From contig NZ_LAJH01000012.1 in NCBI RefSeq assembly GCF_001292625.1, positions 248,001-312,000 of the forward strand: 64,000 nucleotides of DNA, read 5' to 3'. The position numbers and the translations under genes were made by a program. The notes beneath the pieces were generated by a model. It was given only the letters and a program-made list of their open reading frames with translations, was not told the origin of the DNA and searched no databases. Below are positions 1 through 8,083 of this stretch, piece after piece. Source of the DNA: Shimia sp. SK013. GTDB lineage: Bacteria > Pseudomonadota > Alphaproteobacteria > Rhodobacterales > Rhodobacteraceae. How positions within the stretch are numbered: the stretch's first letter is position 1; the number at the start of each line of letters is the position of its first letter.

Positions 1-1
1 A

Positions 2-784
2 GTCAATTCGCTTGAAAAAACTTGGCGAATCCTCAATTCGAATGGCATTTCTACAGCTAATTTGCAAGCGCTTCCAGACGGTGAACTTTATCGAGTTTTT
101 GAAGGGGCTAGCAAATGCGACGAGCCCAACCTTCAATCAATGTGGGGTGGATTGCTTGCAAACGCCTTGCGCGGAAACACGTCCGAAGAAACGTCGCAAA
201 GAGTGTCATCTACACTGTCGACAATGTCTGGATTTGACGCTCGACTTCTCAAGCTAATTGTTGATGTGGATGAAAAGTTGTCGGATTTCAACGACGCTAG
301 GATTGCTAAACTCAACTCTTTTCGGGAAGGAGAGCTCGAACAAAAAGAAGAAGCAGGAAAAGTGGACGAATTTCGGCGCAGGCTTCACGATGATGAAATT
401 GAATTCAAAAATGAAGTAGCGGGGATAATCGCGGAACAAGGCATGGAAGATAGTACCTTTCGTGAACTAGCAAAGGCACAACTCATTGCTTTACATTTAA
501 TTCAGCCACTTGGTGGACAAAAAGCTAGTTCGATCTTCTTTAACAGACGTTATCCTGGACTATTTGTTTCTAACTCAAAACGTGACTTTGACAAGCAAGT
601 CCAGGCTGCATTTCAGGAGCTTCATAGGCAAAGCGAGCATTTTGAAGATTGGGCATCTGAAAGGCTTTTGTCGATGGATCGTGAGGTTTTTGTTTTCAGG
701 GAAGGCAAAGAAGCAAAGGTCAATTTCGAGCTGAGCGATTTCGGGAAAGTGTTTCTTTCGATAGTGGATCCAGAATTTTTCTAA
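2..784 (+). CDS. Abi-alpha/DUF4393-like protein, 5' end outside window
   Basis: An open frame enters from the left edge (first full codon at 2) and ends with TAA at 782-784, so this is the C-terminal part of a longer protein. A segment near the start of the visible part resembles the DUF4393 (Abi-alpha) pattern: acidic residues and Pro, then Leu-Gln-x-Met-Trp-x-x-Leu-Leu-Ala-Asn-Ala, then a Leu/Ser-rich helix. A charged, coiled-coil-like helix follows at roughly residues 85-140. The rest resembles nothing I recognise. The gene is visibly richer in A/T than every downstream gene, which suggests recent acquisition. Abi-alpha proteins are often annotated as phage-resistance factors, but function here is inference and the family call is by eye. 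Confidence 0.6.
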   Translation, partial: VNSLEKTWRILNSNGISTANLQALPDGELYRVFEGASKCDEPNLQSMWGGLLANALRGNTSEETSQRVSSTLSTMSGFDARLLKLIVDVDEKLSDFNDARIAKLNSFREGELEQKEEAGKVDEFRRRLHDDEIEFKNEVAGIIAEQGMEDSTFRELAKAQLIALHLIQPLGGQKASSIFFNRRYPGLFVSNSKRDFDKQVQAAFQELHRQSEHFEDWASERLLSMDREVFVFREGKEAKVNFELSDFGKVFLSIVDPEFF

Positions 785-911
785 GTTGGTTTCGTGTTTT
801 TGGAAAAGTGGGTGCTGGTGATATTCGGGCAAGGGCAGTGGTTGTGTTCCCATGAATTTTTTGGTGTCGTCAGCACTCAAGTTTTAGCATGTCAAAACAA
901 CGCCATGCCCC

Positions 912-961
912 CCGCCCGTTGGGGGCGGATCGGACGCGTAAGCCCGCTTTGCGGGCTTTGG
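912..961. repeat. Two-hairpin intergenic module, copy 1
   Basis: First hairpin is CCGCCC (912-917) with GGGCGG (923-928). A 12-nt linker reads ATCGGACGCGTA. The second hairpin is AGCCCGC (941-947), loop TTT, GCGGGCT (951-957), then TTGG. The order, the linker and the trailing TTTGG match copy 2 at 2919-2970 and partly copy 3 at 11946-12000. It may work as a terminator or be a REP-like dispersed element; the sequence does not decide between these. Confidence 0.6.
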
Positions 962-990
962 GGTGGCAGTGTTGAGGTGGGGAAATGAGA

Positions 991-1019
991 ACACCCGCGA
1001 CGGAGCGCGGGTGTTTTTG
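991..1019. terminator. Intrinsic terminator between convergent genes
   Basis: A perfect 9-bp stem, ACACCCGCG (991-999) with CGCGGGTGT (1006-1014), has a 6-nt loop and is followed by TTTTTG on the plus strand. It could stop plus-strand transcripts from the left-edge gene and may also limit read-out from ettA on the minus strand, about 120 nt past the ettA stop. Confidence 0.75.
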
Positions 1020-1133
1020 TTCTGTCAATCAGCGTTTGCGAGCCGCCTCACCGGGGGGCGTACGGGTTGTTGGCTGCGCCAAAACCCTGCCACGCACTCT
1101 TTGGAGCCAAACGGCAATCCCCAGAAGGTCAAC

Positions 1134-2789
1134 CTAGCGGCTGAACTTCTTGTGCTTGAGCCGCTTTGGCTCCAAGGCATCCGCCCCAAGCCTGCGTTTC
1201 TTGTCTTCCTCATAGTCCTCAAAGTTGCCTTCGAACCATTCCACGTGGGCATCGCCTTCGAAGGCGAGCATGTGGGTACAGATGCGGTCGAGGAAGAAAC
1301 GGTCGTGGGAGATGACCACGGCGCAGCCGGCGAAATCCACCAAGGCGTCTTCGAGCGCGCGGAGGGTTTCGACGTCGAGATCGTTGGTCGGCTCATCGAG
1401 CAGCAGCACGTTGCCGCCTTCTTTGAGCAAACGCGCCATGTGCACGCGGTTGCGTTCCCCGCCCGACAGCAGGTTCAATGGTTTCTGCTGGTCGCCGCCT
1501 TTGAAGTTAAACGAGGAGCAATAGGCGCGGGAGTTCACTTGGGCGTCGCCAAGTTCGATGATTTCCGCGCCGCCCGAGATGGCTTCCCAGACGGTGTCTT
1601 TGTCGTTCAGGTCGTCACGGGATTGGTCGACATAGCTGAGTTTAACAGTGTCGCCGTATTCCACAGAGCCCTCGTCAGGCTGTTCCTGACCGGTGAGCAT
1701 TTTAAACAGCGTCGATTTACCGGCGCCGTTGGGGCCGATCACGCCGACAATGCCGCCCGGGGGCAGGGAGAATTCGAGGTTCTCGATCAGTTGCTTGTCG
1801 CCATAGTGTTTGGACAGGCCCGCGACCTCGATCACTTTGGAGCCAAGACGCGGGCCGTTGGGGATGACGATCTGGGCGCGGCCGACCTTTTCACGCTCGG
1901 ACTGATTGGCCATCTCGTTATAGGCCGAAATACGGGCCTTGGATTTGGCTTGGCGAGCTTTTTGGCCCTGACGCATCCAGTCAAGTTCGCGTTGCAGCGT
2001 TTGTTGCTTGGATTTGTCTTCGCGGGCTTCCTGCTCCAGACGTTTGGCTTTTTGTTCCAGCCATGCGGAGTAGTTGCCTTCGTAGGGGATGCCCTTGCCG
2101 CGATCGAGTTCCAGAATCCAGCTGGTGATGTCGTCGAGGAAATAGCGATCGTGGGTGACGCAAAGGATCGTTCCTTTGTAGTCGATCAGGTGCTGTTGCA
2201 GCCATGCGATGGTTTCGGCGTCCAAGTGGTTGGTCGGTTCATCGAGCAGCAGCATTTCGGGGGCTTCGAGCAGCAGTTTGCACAGAGCGACACGGCGGGC
2301 TTCACCACCCGAGAGGTCGGCGATGCGGGCGTCATCAGGCGGGCAGCGCAGGGCCTCCATCGAGATGTCGACCTGGCTGTCGAGATCCCAGAGGTTCTGG
2401 GCGTCGATGTCGTCTTGTAGGGCGGCCATTTCCTCAGCGGTTTCGTCGCTGTAGTTCATCGCCAGTTCGTTGTAGCGATCCAGTATGGCCTTTTTGGCTG
2501 CGACGCCAAGCATCACGTTTTCGCGCACCGACAGGGTGTCGTCCAGTTTCGGCTCCTGTGGCAGATAGCCAACGCGCGCGCCTTCGGCGGCCCATGCCTC
2601 GCCGGTGAAGTCCTTATCCAGACCAGCCATGATCTTCATCAGGGTCGACTTACCGGCGCCGTTGACGCCGACGACACCGATTTTCACGCCGGGAAGGAAG
2701 GACAGGTGAATGTTTTCAAAGCATTTCTTGCCACCGGGGTAGGTCTTGGACACACCCTGCATGTGGTAGACGTATTGATAGGCTGCCAT
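1134..2789 (-). CDS. ettA: Energy-dependent translational throttle protein EttA (ABC-F ATPase)
   Basis: A 551-residue ABC-F protein, the usual EttA length, with two ATP-binding cassettes and no membrane segment. Cassette 1 has Walker A at 41-49, signature LSGGE at 159-163 and Walker B with DEPTNHL near 181-189. The charged linker at about 242-322 corresponds to the P-site tRNA interaction motif. Cassette 2 has Walker A at 352-360, LSGGE at 441-445 and Walker B with DEPTNDL near 463-471. EttA binds the ribosomal E site and gates entry into elongation according to the ADP/ATP ratio. It is monocistronic here, with convergent neighbours on its 3' side. Confidence 0.96.
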   Translation of the reverse strand: MAAYQYVYHMQGVSKTYPGGKKCFENIHLSFLPGVKIGVVGVNGAGKSTLMKIMAGLDKDFTGEAWAAEGARVGYLPQEPKLDDTLSVRENVMLGVAAKKAILDRYNELAMNYSDETAEEMAALQDDIDAQNLWDLDSQVDISMEALRCPPDDARIADLSGGEARRVALCKLLLEAPEMLLLDEPTNHLDAETIAWLQQHLIDYKGTILCVTHDRYFLDDITSWILELDRGKGIPYEGNYSAWLEQKAKRLEQEAREDKSKQQTLQRELDWMRQGQKARQAKSKARISAYNEMANQSEREKVGRAQIVIPNGPRLGSKVIEVAGLSKHYGDKQLIENLEFSLPPGGIVGVIGPNGAGKSTLFKMLTGQEQPDEGSVEYGDTVKLSYVDQSRDDLNDKDTVWEAISGGAEIIELGDAQVNSRAYCSSFNFKGGDQQKPLNLLSGGERNRVHMARLLKEGGNVLLLDEPTNDLDVETLRALEDALVDFAGCAVVISHDRFFLDRICTHMLAFEGDAHVEWFEGNFEDYEEDKKRRLGADALEPKRLKHKKFSR

Positions 2790-2918
2790 TGGGACGACTC
2801 CGTCATGGGGGAAACTCTAGGTTGGCAGAGGTGATAGCGGAGGGAGCAGGCGGGGGCAATGGAGGTTGGTGTTTACGGTTGCGCGGCGTGCGCGAACCGA
2901 GGGGTGGAAGCGAAGCGC

Positions 2919-2970
2919 CCGCCCCGTGGGGGCGGTTCGGGCGCTAGCCAAAGCATTGCTTTGGCTTTGG
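2919..2970. repeat. Two-hairpin intergenic module, copy 2
   Basis: CCGCCCC (2919-2925) pairs with GGGGCGG (2929-2935). The linker TTCGGGCGCT follows, then a perfect 9-bp stem AGCCAAAGC (2946-2954), loop ATT, GCTTTGGCT (2958-2966), then TTGG. The linker matches copy 1 as WTCGGRCGC. It lies 9 nt downstream of the stop of the MarR-GNAT gene on the opposite strand and may help end that transcript. Confidence 0.6.
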
Positions 2971-2978
2971 TGGCTGCT

Positions 2979-3854
2979 TCACACCGCCCGCTCAAAAAAC
3001 ACGTCCGGATAGGGGTCTTCGTTGAAACGCTCGATTGGGGTCCAGCCGCTGGTTTCATAAAGTTTGACCGCCTCGCCGAGCTTTGAGTTTGTGTCGAGCC
3101 GCAGTAGGGAAATGCCGAGATCACGTGCGGCAGCTTCGACCTGTTCCATCATGCGTTTTGCCAAACCCAGTCCACGCGCGGAGGGCGCGATCCAGAGGCG
3201 TTTGATTTCAGCGTAGCCTTTGTCGGTGCCTTTGAGGCCAACACAACCCAAAGGCAGGCCGTCTGACATCGCCAAAAGAAAGGTGCCGCGCGGCGGCATC
3301 ATGTCGGTGGCGTCGGGATCGGCAGACAGGTTCACGTCAAAGCCGACGTCGATGCGGCGGTCGAGTTCGGCGTAGTATTCATGCAAGCAATAGAGCGCGA
3401 TTTCAGAGCGTGGATCGACCGCCTCGAAGGTGATTTCGTCCTGCCCGAGTGCGCTGCCGATCAGGTCCATCGCATCCAGCAGGGCGTCGGCGCGGGGGTG
3501 GCGGGAGAGGATGGCGTTGGCCTGTGCATCGGAGAGCGCGTTGTAGGCGGTGTGTTCAGCGCGGCCTGTTTCGGTGAGGGAGGCGATGCGGCGGCGGCCG
3601 TCGTTGGGGTCTTGTTCCAGCAGCACCATGCCTTCGTCTACAAGGGATTTCAAAAACCGGCTGAGCAGGGTTTTGTCGAGGCCGAGATAGCTGCGGACTG
3701 TTTCCAGTTCGGCGCCATCAGGGCCAATGGCATGCAGCACGCGGGCAGGCCCAAGCGGTCGGCCACGACCGAGATAGCTTTGGTCAAGCACACCTGTTTC
3801 GCGCACAACGGCACGGTTGAAACGGCGGATGCGGGTGATGGGATTGATGGACAT
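2979..3854 (-). CDS. MarR-type regulator fused to GNAT acetyltransferase
   Basis: A 291-residue fusion. Residues about 1-125 form a MarR-like winged helix, with a recognition region around the Asp-Lys-Thr-Leu-Leu-Ser-Arg segment and a wing with Asp-Gly-Arg-Arg-Arg. Residues about 140-290 are a GNAT domain with the acetyl-CoA loop Ala-Arg-Gly-Leu-Gly-Leu-Ala. The architecture is known in proteobacteria as a bifunctional HTH regulator/N-acetyltransferase; substrate and regulon are unknown. It is divergent from nadD. The direct repeats upstream of its ATG could be its own operator. The start at 3854 fits the family's conserved N-terminus. Confidence 0.88.
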   Translation of the reverse strand: MSINPITRIRRFNRAVVRETGVLDQSYLGRGRPLGPARVLHAIGPDGAELETVRSYLGLDKTLLSRFLKSLVDEGMVLLEQDPNDGRRRIASLTETGRAEHTAYNALSDAQANAILSRHPRADALLDAMDLIGSALGQDEITFEAVDPRSEIALYCLHEYYAELDRRIDVGFDVNLSADPDATDMMPPRGTFLLAMSDGLPLGCVGLKGTDKGYAEIKRLWIAPSARGLGLAKRMMEQVEAAARDLGISLLRLDTNSKLGEAVKLYETSGWTPIERFNEDPYPDVFFERAV

Positions 3855-3866
3855 TGGTTTACCTCG

Positions 3867-3896
3867 GTCAACTTTAATTGTTTACATAAGTCAACT
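3867..3896. promoter_or_regulatory. Direct repeat, possible operator of the MarR-GNAT gene
   Basis: GTCAACT occurs at 3867-3873 and again at 3890-3896, 23 bp apart (about two helical turns), in the AT-rich gap between the divergent MarR-GNAT gene and nadD. On the minus strand the copies read AGTTGAC, so one may double as a -35 element. The pairing of a self-regulating MarR protein with this site is inference. Confidence 0.35.
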
Positions 3897-3961
3897 AATG
3901 TATGAGGTCAAGCAGGCAATTGCCGGTTGACAGGACCCGGGTGCAAGGCAAGAAACCCTTG

Positions 3962-4561
3962 ATGATGAACGGGTTGCCATATGCGCCACGGGGCCGTGTT
4001 ATTGGTCTGTTGGGGGGATCGTTTGATCCGCCGCACGCGGGGCATGTGCACATCACCCAAGAGGCTTTGAAGCGGTTTGGTCTGGACGAGGTCTGGTGGC
4101 TGGTGAGCCCCGGAAACCCGTTGAAGGATCATGGGCCAGCCGACCTCGGGCGCAGGATGGCGGCGGCGCGCGCGATCATGGATCATCCGCAGGTCAAAGT
4201 GAGCGATTTTGAAGCCCATGCTGGCACAAGGTACACGGCGCGCACAATCATGGCGCTGCAGGCGGCGTGCCCGCAGACGCGGTTTGTCTGGCTGATGGGC
4301 GCGGACAATCTGGCGCAGTTTCATTTGTGGAAAGACTGGCGTGAGATTGCATCGAGGGTGCCGATTGGCGTGTTGGCGCGGCCTGGTGACCGGATTGCAG
4401 GCCGGACCGGCAAGGCGGCGCGAGTGATGCGTCAAGCGCGGCTGCATCCAAGGGCGTCGCACCTGTTGGGGCGCAGCACGGCGCCGGCATGGTGTTTTGT
4501 GAACCTGCCAATGCATGACGCAAGTTCCAGCGAGATCCGCGCCAAGGGGCGATGGCGTTAG
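3962..4561 (+). CDS. nadD: Nicotinate-nucleotide adenylyltransferase NadD
   Basis: NadD converts nicotinate mononucleotide and ATP to deamido-NAD in NAD synthesis. From the chosen start the protein has 199 residues, with the nucleotidyltransferase signature [10 protein letters not shown] at 19-28 (HxGH active-site motif), a Trp-Lys-Asp-Trp segment in the middle and SSSEIR near the C-terminus, where the family usually has SSTxIR. The frame opens upstream at ATG 3902, but that extension runs into the MarR-GNAT promoter region and has no family resemblance. ATG 3962 or 3965 fits family length better. The stop overlaps the stop of the convergent transporter gene by 3 nt. Confidence 0.9.
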   Translation: MMNGLPYAPRGRVIGLLGGSFDPPHAGHVHITQEALKRFGLDEVWWLVSPGNPLKDHGPADLGRRMAAARAIMDHPQVKVSDFEAHAGTRYTARTIMALQAACPQTRFVWLMGADNLAQFHLWKDWREIASRVPIGVLARPGDRIAGRTGKAARVMRQARLHPRASHLLGRSTAPAWCFVNLPMHDASSSEIRAKGRWR

Positions 4562-5412
4562 GCCGGTTTGCGACTGGCAAGCATCGCTGAGGCGAGGCCT
4601 GCTGCGATTATGAGCGCCAGACCCGCCCAAGTGAGCGCATCCGGCAAGTCCGCAAAAATCACCCAGCCGAGTGCCACGGCGCTGGCGAGTTGAAAGTAGA
4701 CGTACGGCGCGAGTTCGGACGCATTGGCGCGTGTGTAGGCATAGATCAGTAGTAAATTGCCAAGTGCGGAGAAGGAGGCGCTGACAAAGGTTAGCCCAGC
4801 GACCGATGCGGTCATGTCCGGCAAAACAGCAAGCCCGAAAGGCGTCAAAGCGATGGCGCCAAAAAACAGCTGCGTGAACAACAGGTCAGCAGGGCGGGCG
4901 GCCGTGGCCAGCCAGCGCGAGGCGGTTAGGAAAGCGCCGTAAAACAGACCGGCCATCAGCGCGAAACTGCGCCCTGATGACAGGAGCGGGCCGTCACCGC
5001 CGAGCGAAGGGCGTACCACCAGCAGCACACCGAAAAAGCCAAGCACCATGAGGACGGTGCGGACCCGGGTGACGGGTTCGCGCAAGAGCAGGGCGGAGAG
5101 TGCAAAGCTGAAGATCGGGCCGATGAAGAAGGCGGCAAAAACATCCGCCAGCGGCGCGCGGACCAATGCAAACTGGATCGAGGTGATGCCGCCCACCAGC
5201 AATAGCGCGCGCAACCAGATGCGCCAGTCCGCCAAGAGGCGAAACGTATCGGCGCGGACCAGCGGCAGGGCGAGTAAGGCGCCCAGAGCAAAGCGCGACC
5301 ATGCAACAAAGATCGGGCTGAGGCCGTGATCCTGTGTCATCAGTTTGCCGGCGGCGTCCCCGGCCGGGATTAGGGACATCGCCAGAAACATAAGGGCTGG
5401 AAGTTTCCACAT
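4558..5412 (-). CDS. DMT-family (EamA) drug/metabolite exporter
   Basis: About 284 residues with ten hydrophobic segments arranged as two EamA repeats, typical of the drug/metabolite transporter superfamily in the inner membrane. The substrate cannot be read from sequence. The frame could begin at GTG 5508, but the extra 32 residues are not membrane-like and would abut the divergent carboxypeptidase gene. ATG 5412 leaves a 96-bp divergent promoter region and starts right before the first membrane helix. Confidence 0.85.
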   Translation of the reverse strand: MWKLPALMFLAMSLIPAGDAAGKLMTQDHGLSPIFVAWSRFALGALLALPLVRADTFRLLADWRIWLRALLLVGGITSIQFALVRAPLADVFAAFFIGPIFSFALSALLLREPVTRVRTVLMVLGFFGVLLVVRPSLGGDGPLLSSGRSFALMAGLFYGAFLTASRWLATAARPADLLFTQLFFGAIALTPFGLAVLPDMTASVAGLTFVSASFSALGNLLLIYAYTRANASELAPYVYFQLASAVALGWVIFADLPDALTWAGLALIIAAGLASAMLASRKPA

Positions 5413-5508
5413 AGTGAAGGCCGTTACACGCCAGATGGCGGAAATGACAGGAAGAATTGCGGTTTGAGCGCTTGAAACCAAGGCGCGGGCGCGGGTAGGC
5501 TTGGCCAC

Positions 5509-6999
5509 ATGGGTAACGATGTTTCACGGCGTGTGTTTTTGGGTTTGGCGGCGGCCGGTTTGGCGACGCCTGGCTGGGCCAATCCGCCGTCCAGATCGTT
5601 GCGGCCGGTGCCGCGTCCGGACGGGCTTGGTGTGGTCAACATGCCGGGCATCGAACGTCTTTTGAAAGACGCAGGTGTCAGCGGCAAGGTAAGCGTTGCT
5701 GTGGCGCGGGTTGGCGATGCAGCGGTGCTGGAAAGTTATGGTGCCCAAAGTGCGCAGCCGCCCGCCAGCGTGGCGAAGGCGCTGACCGCGCTTTATGCGT
5801 TGCAGTATTTGGGGCCGACGCATCGATTTTTGACCAAAGTTGTGGCCACGGGACCGGTGAAGAACGGCGTGATACAGGGCGACCTTGTTCTGCGCGGTGG
5901 GGGCGATCCGACGTTGGACACCAACGCGTTGGCGGCTTTGGCCCGCAGTCTTAAGGCCGCGGGTATCATCGGGGTGACAGGTCGGTTTTTGGTTTGGGGC
6001 GGGGCGATGGCGCGCGTCGCGCGGATCGACAAGAAGCAGCCTGATCATGCCGGTTACAATCCGGCGGTTTCCGGTCTGTCGCTGAACTACAACCGCGTAC
6101 ATTTTGAATGGAAGCGCAGCGCCAATGGCTATGTGACGTCGATGGACGCGCGGTCAAACAAGTACCGACCTGATGTCACGGTAGCGAAGATGAAAATCTC
6201 CAATCGCGATGTGCCGGTTTACACCTATAAGGCTGTGGGCAAAGAGGATCACTGGACCGTGGCCCGCAGTGCTTTGGCCAATGGTGGGGCGCGGTGGCTG
6301 CCGGTGCGCCAGCCGGAGCTTTATGCGGGCGAAGTGTTTCGCACGATGGCGCGGTCGCATGGCATAACGCTAAAGGCGCCGAAAGTGACGCAGGGCGCGC
6401 CGTTTGGCTCCGTTGTAGCCCAACACCAGAGTCTGGATCTGCGCACGATTCTGAAAGGAATGCTGAAGTATTCCACCAACATCACGGCGGAAATGGTTGG
6501 CATGGCTGCGAGCCACGCGCGCGGGGCGCAGGTCACCAGTTTGAAATCGTCGGCACAAGCGATGAACCTGTGGGCCGAAGAAACGTTGGGTCTGCAAAGC
6601 GCCCGTCTGGTGGATCATTCGGGCCTTGGCGAGGCATCGCGAATACGGGCAGACGAATTTGCGTTGGTGTTGGCGCAGGCGTCGCAACAGAAGGTGCTGC
6701 AACCGATCCTGAAAGACATTGCGTTGCGGGGCGAAAACGGACGCGTCAACAAGGGCCATCCGCTGGAGGTTAAAGCCAAGACCGGCACGTTGCATTTTGT
6801 CAGCGCGCTGGCTGGGTATATCTCGGGGCCGGGCAATACCGAACTGGCGTTTGCGATTTTTGGCGCGGACGTCGGCGCACGCGAGCGATTGATCGGGCCA
6901 GATCGGGAACGGCCCAGAGGCGCGAGGACTTATAATAGCCGGTCCAAGAAATTGCAGCAAAAGCTGATTGAGCGCTGGGGCGCGGTGTATCGGGCGTGA
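5509..6999 (+). CDS. dacB: D-alanyl-D-alanine carboxypeptidase/endopeptidase, peptidase S13 (PBP4 type)
   Basis: A 496-residue class C low-molecular-mass penicillin-binding protein that trims or cleaves peptidoglycan cross-links in the periplasm. The N-terminus carries a twin-arginine signal (Ser-Arg-Arg-x-Phe-Leu at 6-11, then a hydrophobic stretch to about residue 25), so Tat export of the folded enzyme is likely; many PBP4 homologues use Sec instead. All three active-site motifs are present: SVAK at 87-90, STN at 322-324 and KTG at 424-426. The downstream P-loop gene begins 2 nt after the stop, so the two are probably cotranscribed. Confidence 0.93.
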   Translation: MGNDVSRRVFLGLAAAGLATPGWANPPSRSLRPVPRPDGLGVVNMPGIERLLKDAGVSGKVSVAVARVGDAAVLESYGAQSAQPPASVAKALTALYALQYLGPTHRFLTKVVATGPVKNGVIQGDLVLRGGGDPTLDTNALAALARSLKAAGIIGVTGRFLVWGGAMARVARIDKKQPDHAGYNPAVSGLSLNYNRVHFEWKRSANGYVTSMDARSNKYRPDVTVAKMKISNRDVPVYTYKAVGKEDHWTVARSALANGGARWLPVRQPELYAGEVFRTMARSHGITLKAPKVTQGAPFGSVVAQHQSLDLRTILKGMLKYSTNITAEMVGMAASHARGAQVTSLKSSAQAMNLWAEETLGLQSARLVDHSGLGEASRIRADEFALVLAQASQQKVLQPILKDIALRGENGRVNKGHPLEVKAKTGTLHFVSALAGYISGPGNTELAFAIFGADVGARERLIGPDRERPRGARTYNSRSKKLQQKLIERWGAVYRA

Positions 7000-7000
7000 G

Positions 7001-7495
7001 ATGATGAACCAAACCGCGACATTGCATGTGCTGTGCGGCAAGCCGGCGGCCGGAAAATCGACCTTGTGCGCGCAGCTGTCGCGTGCGGCGGGTGCGGTTG
7101 TGATTTCAGAGGACGCATGGTTGGCGACCCTTTTCGGGGATCAAATGAGTTCGATTGCCGATTTTGTCCGATGTTCGCAACGGGTGCGTGAAGTGGCCGG
7201 GCCACATGTGGTGGACTTGCTAAAGGCGGGCGTGACGGTGGTGTTGGATTTTCAGGCCAACACGCTGGAAAGCCGGGCATGGATGGCGGGGCTGGCCCGA
7301 CAAGCACAGGTGCAGGCGACAGTGCATCATCTGGATGTGCCCGACGAAGTTTGCAAAGCGCGGCTGCGGGAACGTAACGCCAAAGGCAGCCACCCGTTTT
7401 CAGTCAGTGAGGCGCAGTTTGATCAGTTGGCGCAGCATTTTGTGGCGCCAACAGACGAAGAAGGTCTTGAGGTGGTTGTGCATTCCGCCGTCTGA
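7001..7495 (+). CDS. Small P-loop ATPase/kinase, AAA_33/zeta-like
   Basis: A 164-residue cytoplasmic protein with Walker A GKPAAGKST at 13-21. A later Asp-Val-Pro-x-Glu-x-x-x-x-x-Arg-x-x-x-Arg lid segment is typical of small nucleotide or metabolite kinases and zeta-toxin-like folds. The substrate is unknown. It starts 1 nt after the carboxypeptidase stop (tandem ATG codons at 7001 and 7004), implying one transcript. Nothing toxin-like accompanies it, since no antitoxin gene lies next to it. Confidence 0.75.
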   Translation: MMNQTATLHVLCGKPAAGKSTLCAQLSRAAGAVVISEDAWLATLFGDQMSSIADFVRCSQRVREVAGPHVVDLLKAGVTVVLDFQANTLESRAWMAGLARQAQVQATVHHLDVPDEVCKARLRERNAKGSHPFSVSEAQFDQLAQHFVAPTDEEGLEVVVHSAV

Positions 7496-7526
7496 CGCGC
7501 AACGCGGCCCAACTGGCGCGCAAGAA

Positions 7527-7560
7527 AAAACGCGGCCCGCATATTGCAGGGCCGCGTTTT
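7527..7560. terminator. Bidirectional intrinsic terminator
   Basis: A perfect 12-bp inverted repeat, AAAACGCGGCCC (7527-7538) and GGGCCGCGTTTT (7549-7560), has a 10-nt loop and lies between the convergent P-loop kinase and cold-shock genes. A-tract and T-tract flank the GC stem on both sides, so it can terminate from either direction. Confidence 0.9.
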
Positions 7561-7600
7561 CATGTCTTTGTCAAAGCGTGCGCGACGCTCGCAGGTTGGC

Positions 7601-7807
7601 TTATGCCAGTGCGAGGTTTGTCGCGGATTCGCGGCCGTCACGGCCTGCTTCGATGTCAAAGGTCACTTTCTGGTTGTCTGCCAGGCCAGTCAGGCCGGAG
7701 CGCTCAACAGCAGAGATGTGTACAAACACGTCTTTGCTGCCGCCGTCTGGTGCGATGAAGCCGAAGCCTTTAGTTGTGTTGAACCATTTTACGGTGCCAG
7801 TAGCCAT
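7601..7807 (-). CDS. Cold-shock family nucleic-acid-binding protein
   Basis: A 68-residue single cold-shock domain. RNP1 is seen as Lys-Gly-Phe-Gly-Phe-Ile and RNP2 as Val-Phe-Val-His-Ile, both diagnostic for binding single-stranded RNA/DNA. The domain begins with the usual Gly-Thr-Val-Lys-Trp-Phe-Asn. Csp proteins melt RNA secondary structure. The 276-bp gap upstream, shared with the divergent histidine kinase gene, is long enough for the extended 5' UTR common in csp genes, but I cannot tell whether this copy is cold-induced. Confidence 0.95.
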   Translation of the reverse strand: MATGTVKWFNTTKGFGFIAPDGGSKDVFVHISAVERSGLTGLADNQKVTFDIEAGRDGRESATNLALA

Positions 7808-8083
7808 ATCCGTAGTCTCCTAAAAAAACCTGTCCGCATGATTGCGACAGCGTGGCGTGGTCGGTCTGGATCGAAGGACTGACCGCCGTATGACGGGAGA
7901 CAGTGGTCGAAAAAGAAAAACGTTAGCAAGCGTCACATAGGAGCTTAGGGGACCGATTGAAAGGGTTCAGAAATATTTTTTTGCGGCTCGTGTTCTTAAG
8001 CGCATGGCAAGAATTTGATAACGAGTTTGAGTTAAGCCGAAAATAACTACCGTTAATAACAGTCGACTTAGTCGGAGGCGCCC

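Larger units (their letters stand above)
785..1133. other. 349-bp intergenic region with three hairpins
   Basis: No convincing gene lies here. A 64-codon frame at 794-988 has no ribosome-binding site and unusual composition. The region holds a two-hairpin module (912-961) and a terminator-like hairpin (991-1019), listed separately. It separates the AT-rich left-edge gene from the convergent ettA gene, so it marks a compositional boundary. Confidence 0.6.

Noticed and set aside
794-988. 64-codon frame after the left-edge gene
   Set aside because: No SD, runs through two hairpins and has Cys/Trp-rich composition unlike a real small protein here.
963-2420. 485-codon open frame on the plus strand
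   Set aside because: Fully antisense to ettA; GC-rich third positions suppress stops. No ribosome-binding site and no family resemblance.
7001-7495. Small P-loop kinase as a zeta-type toxin
   Set aside because: No antitoxin gene beside it and it is cotranscribed with a peptidoglycan hydrolase; kinase of unknown substrate is the safer call.
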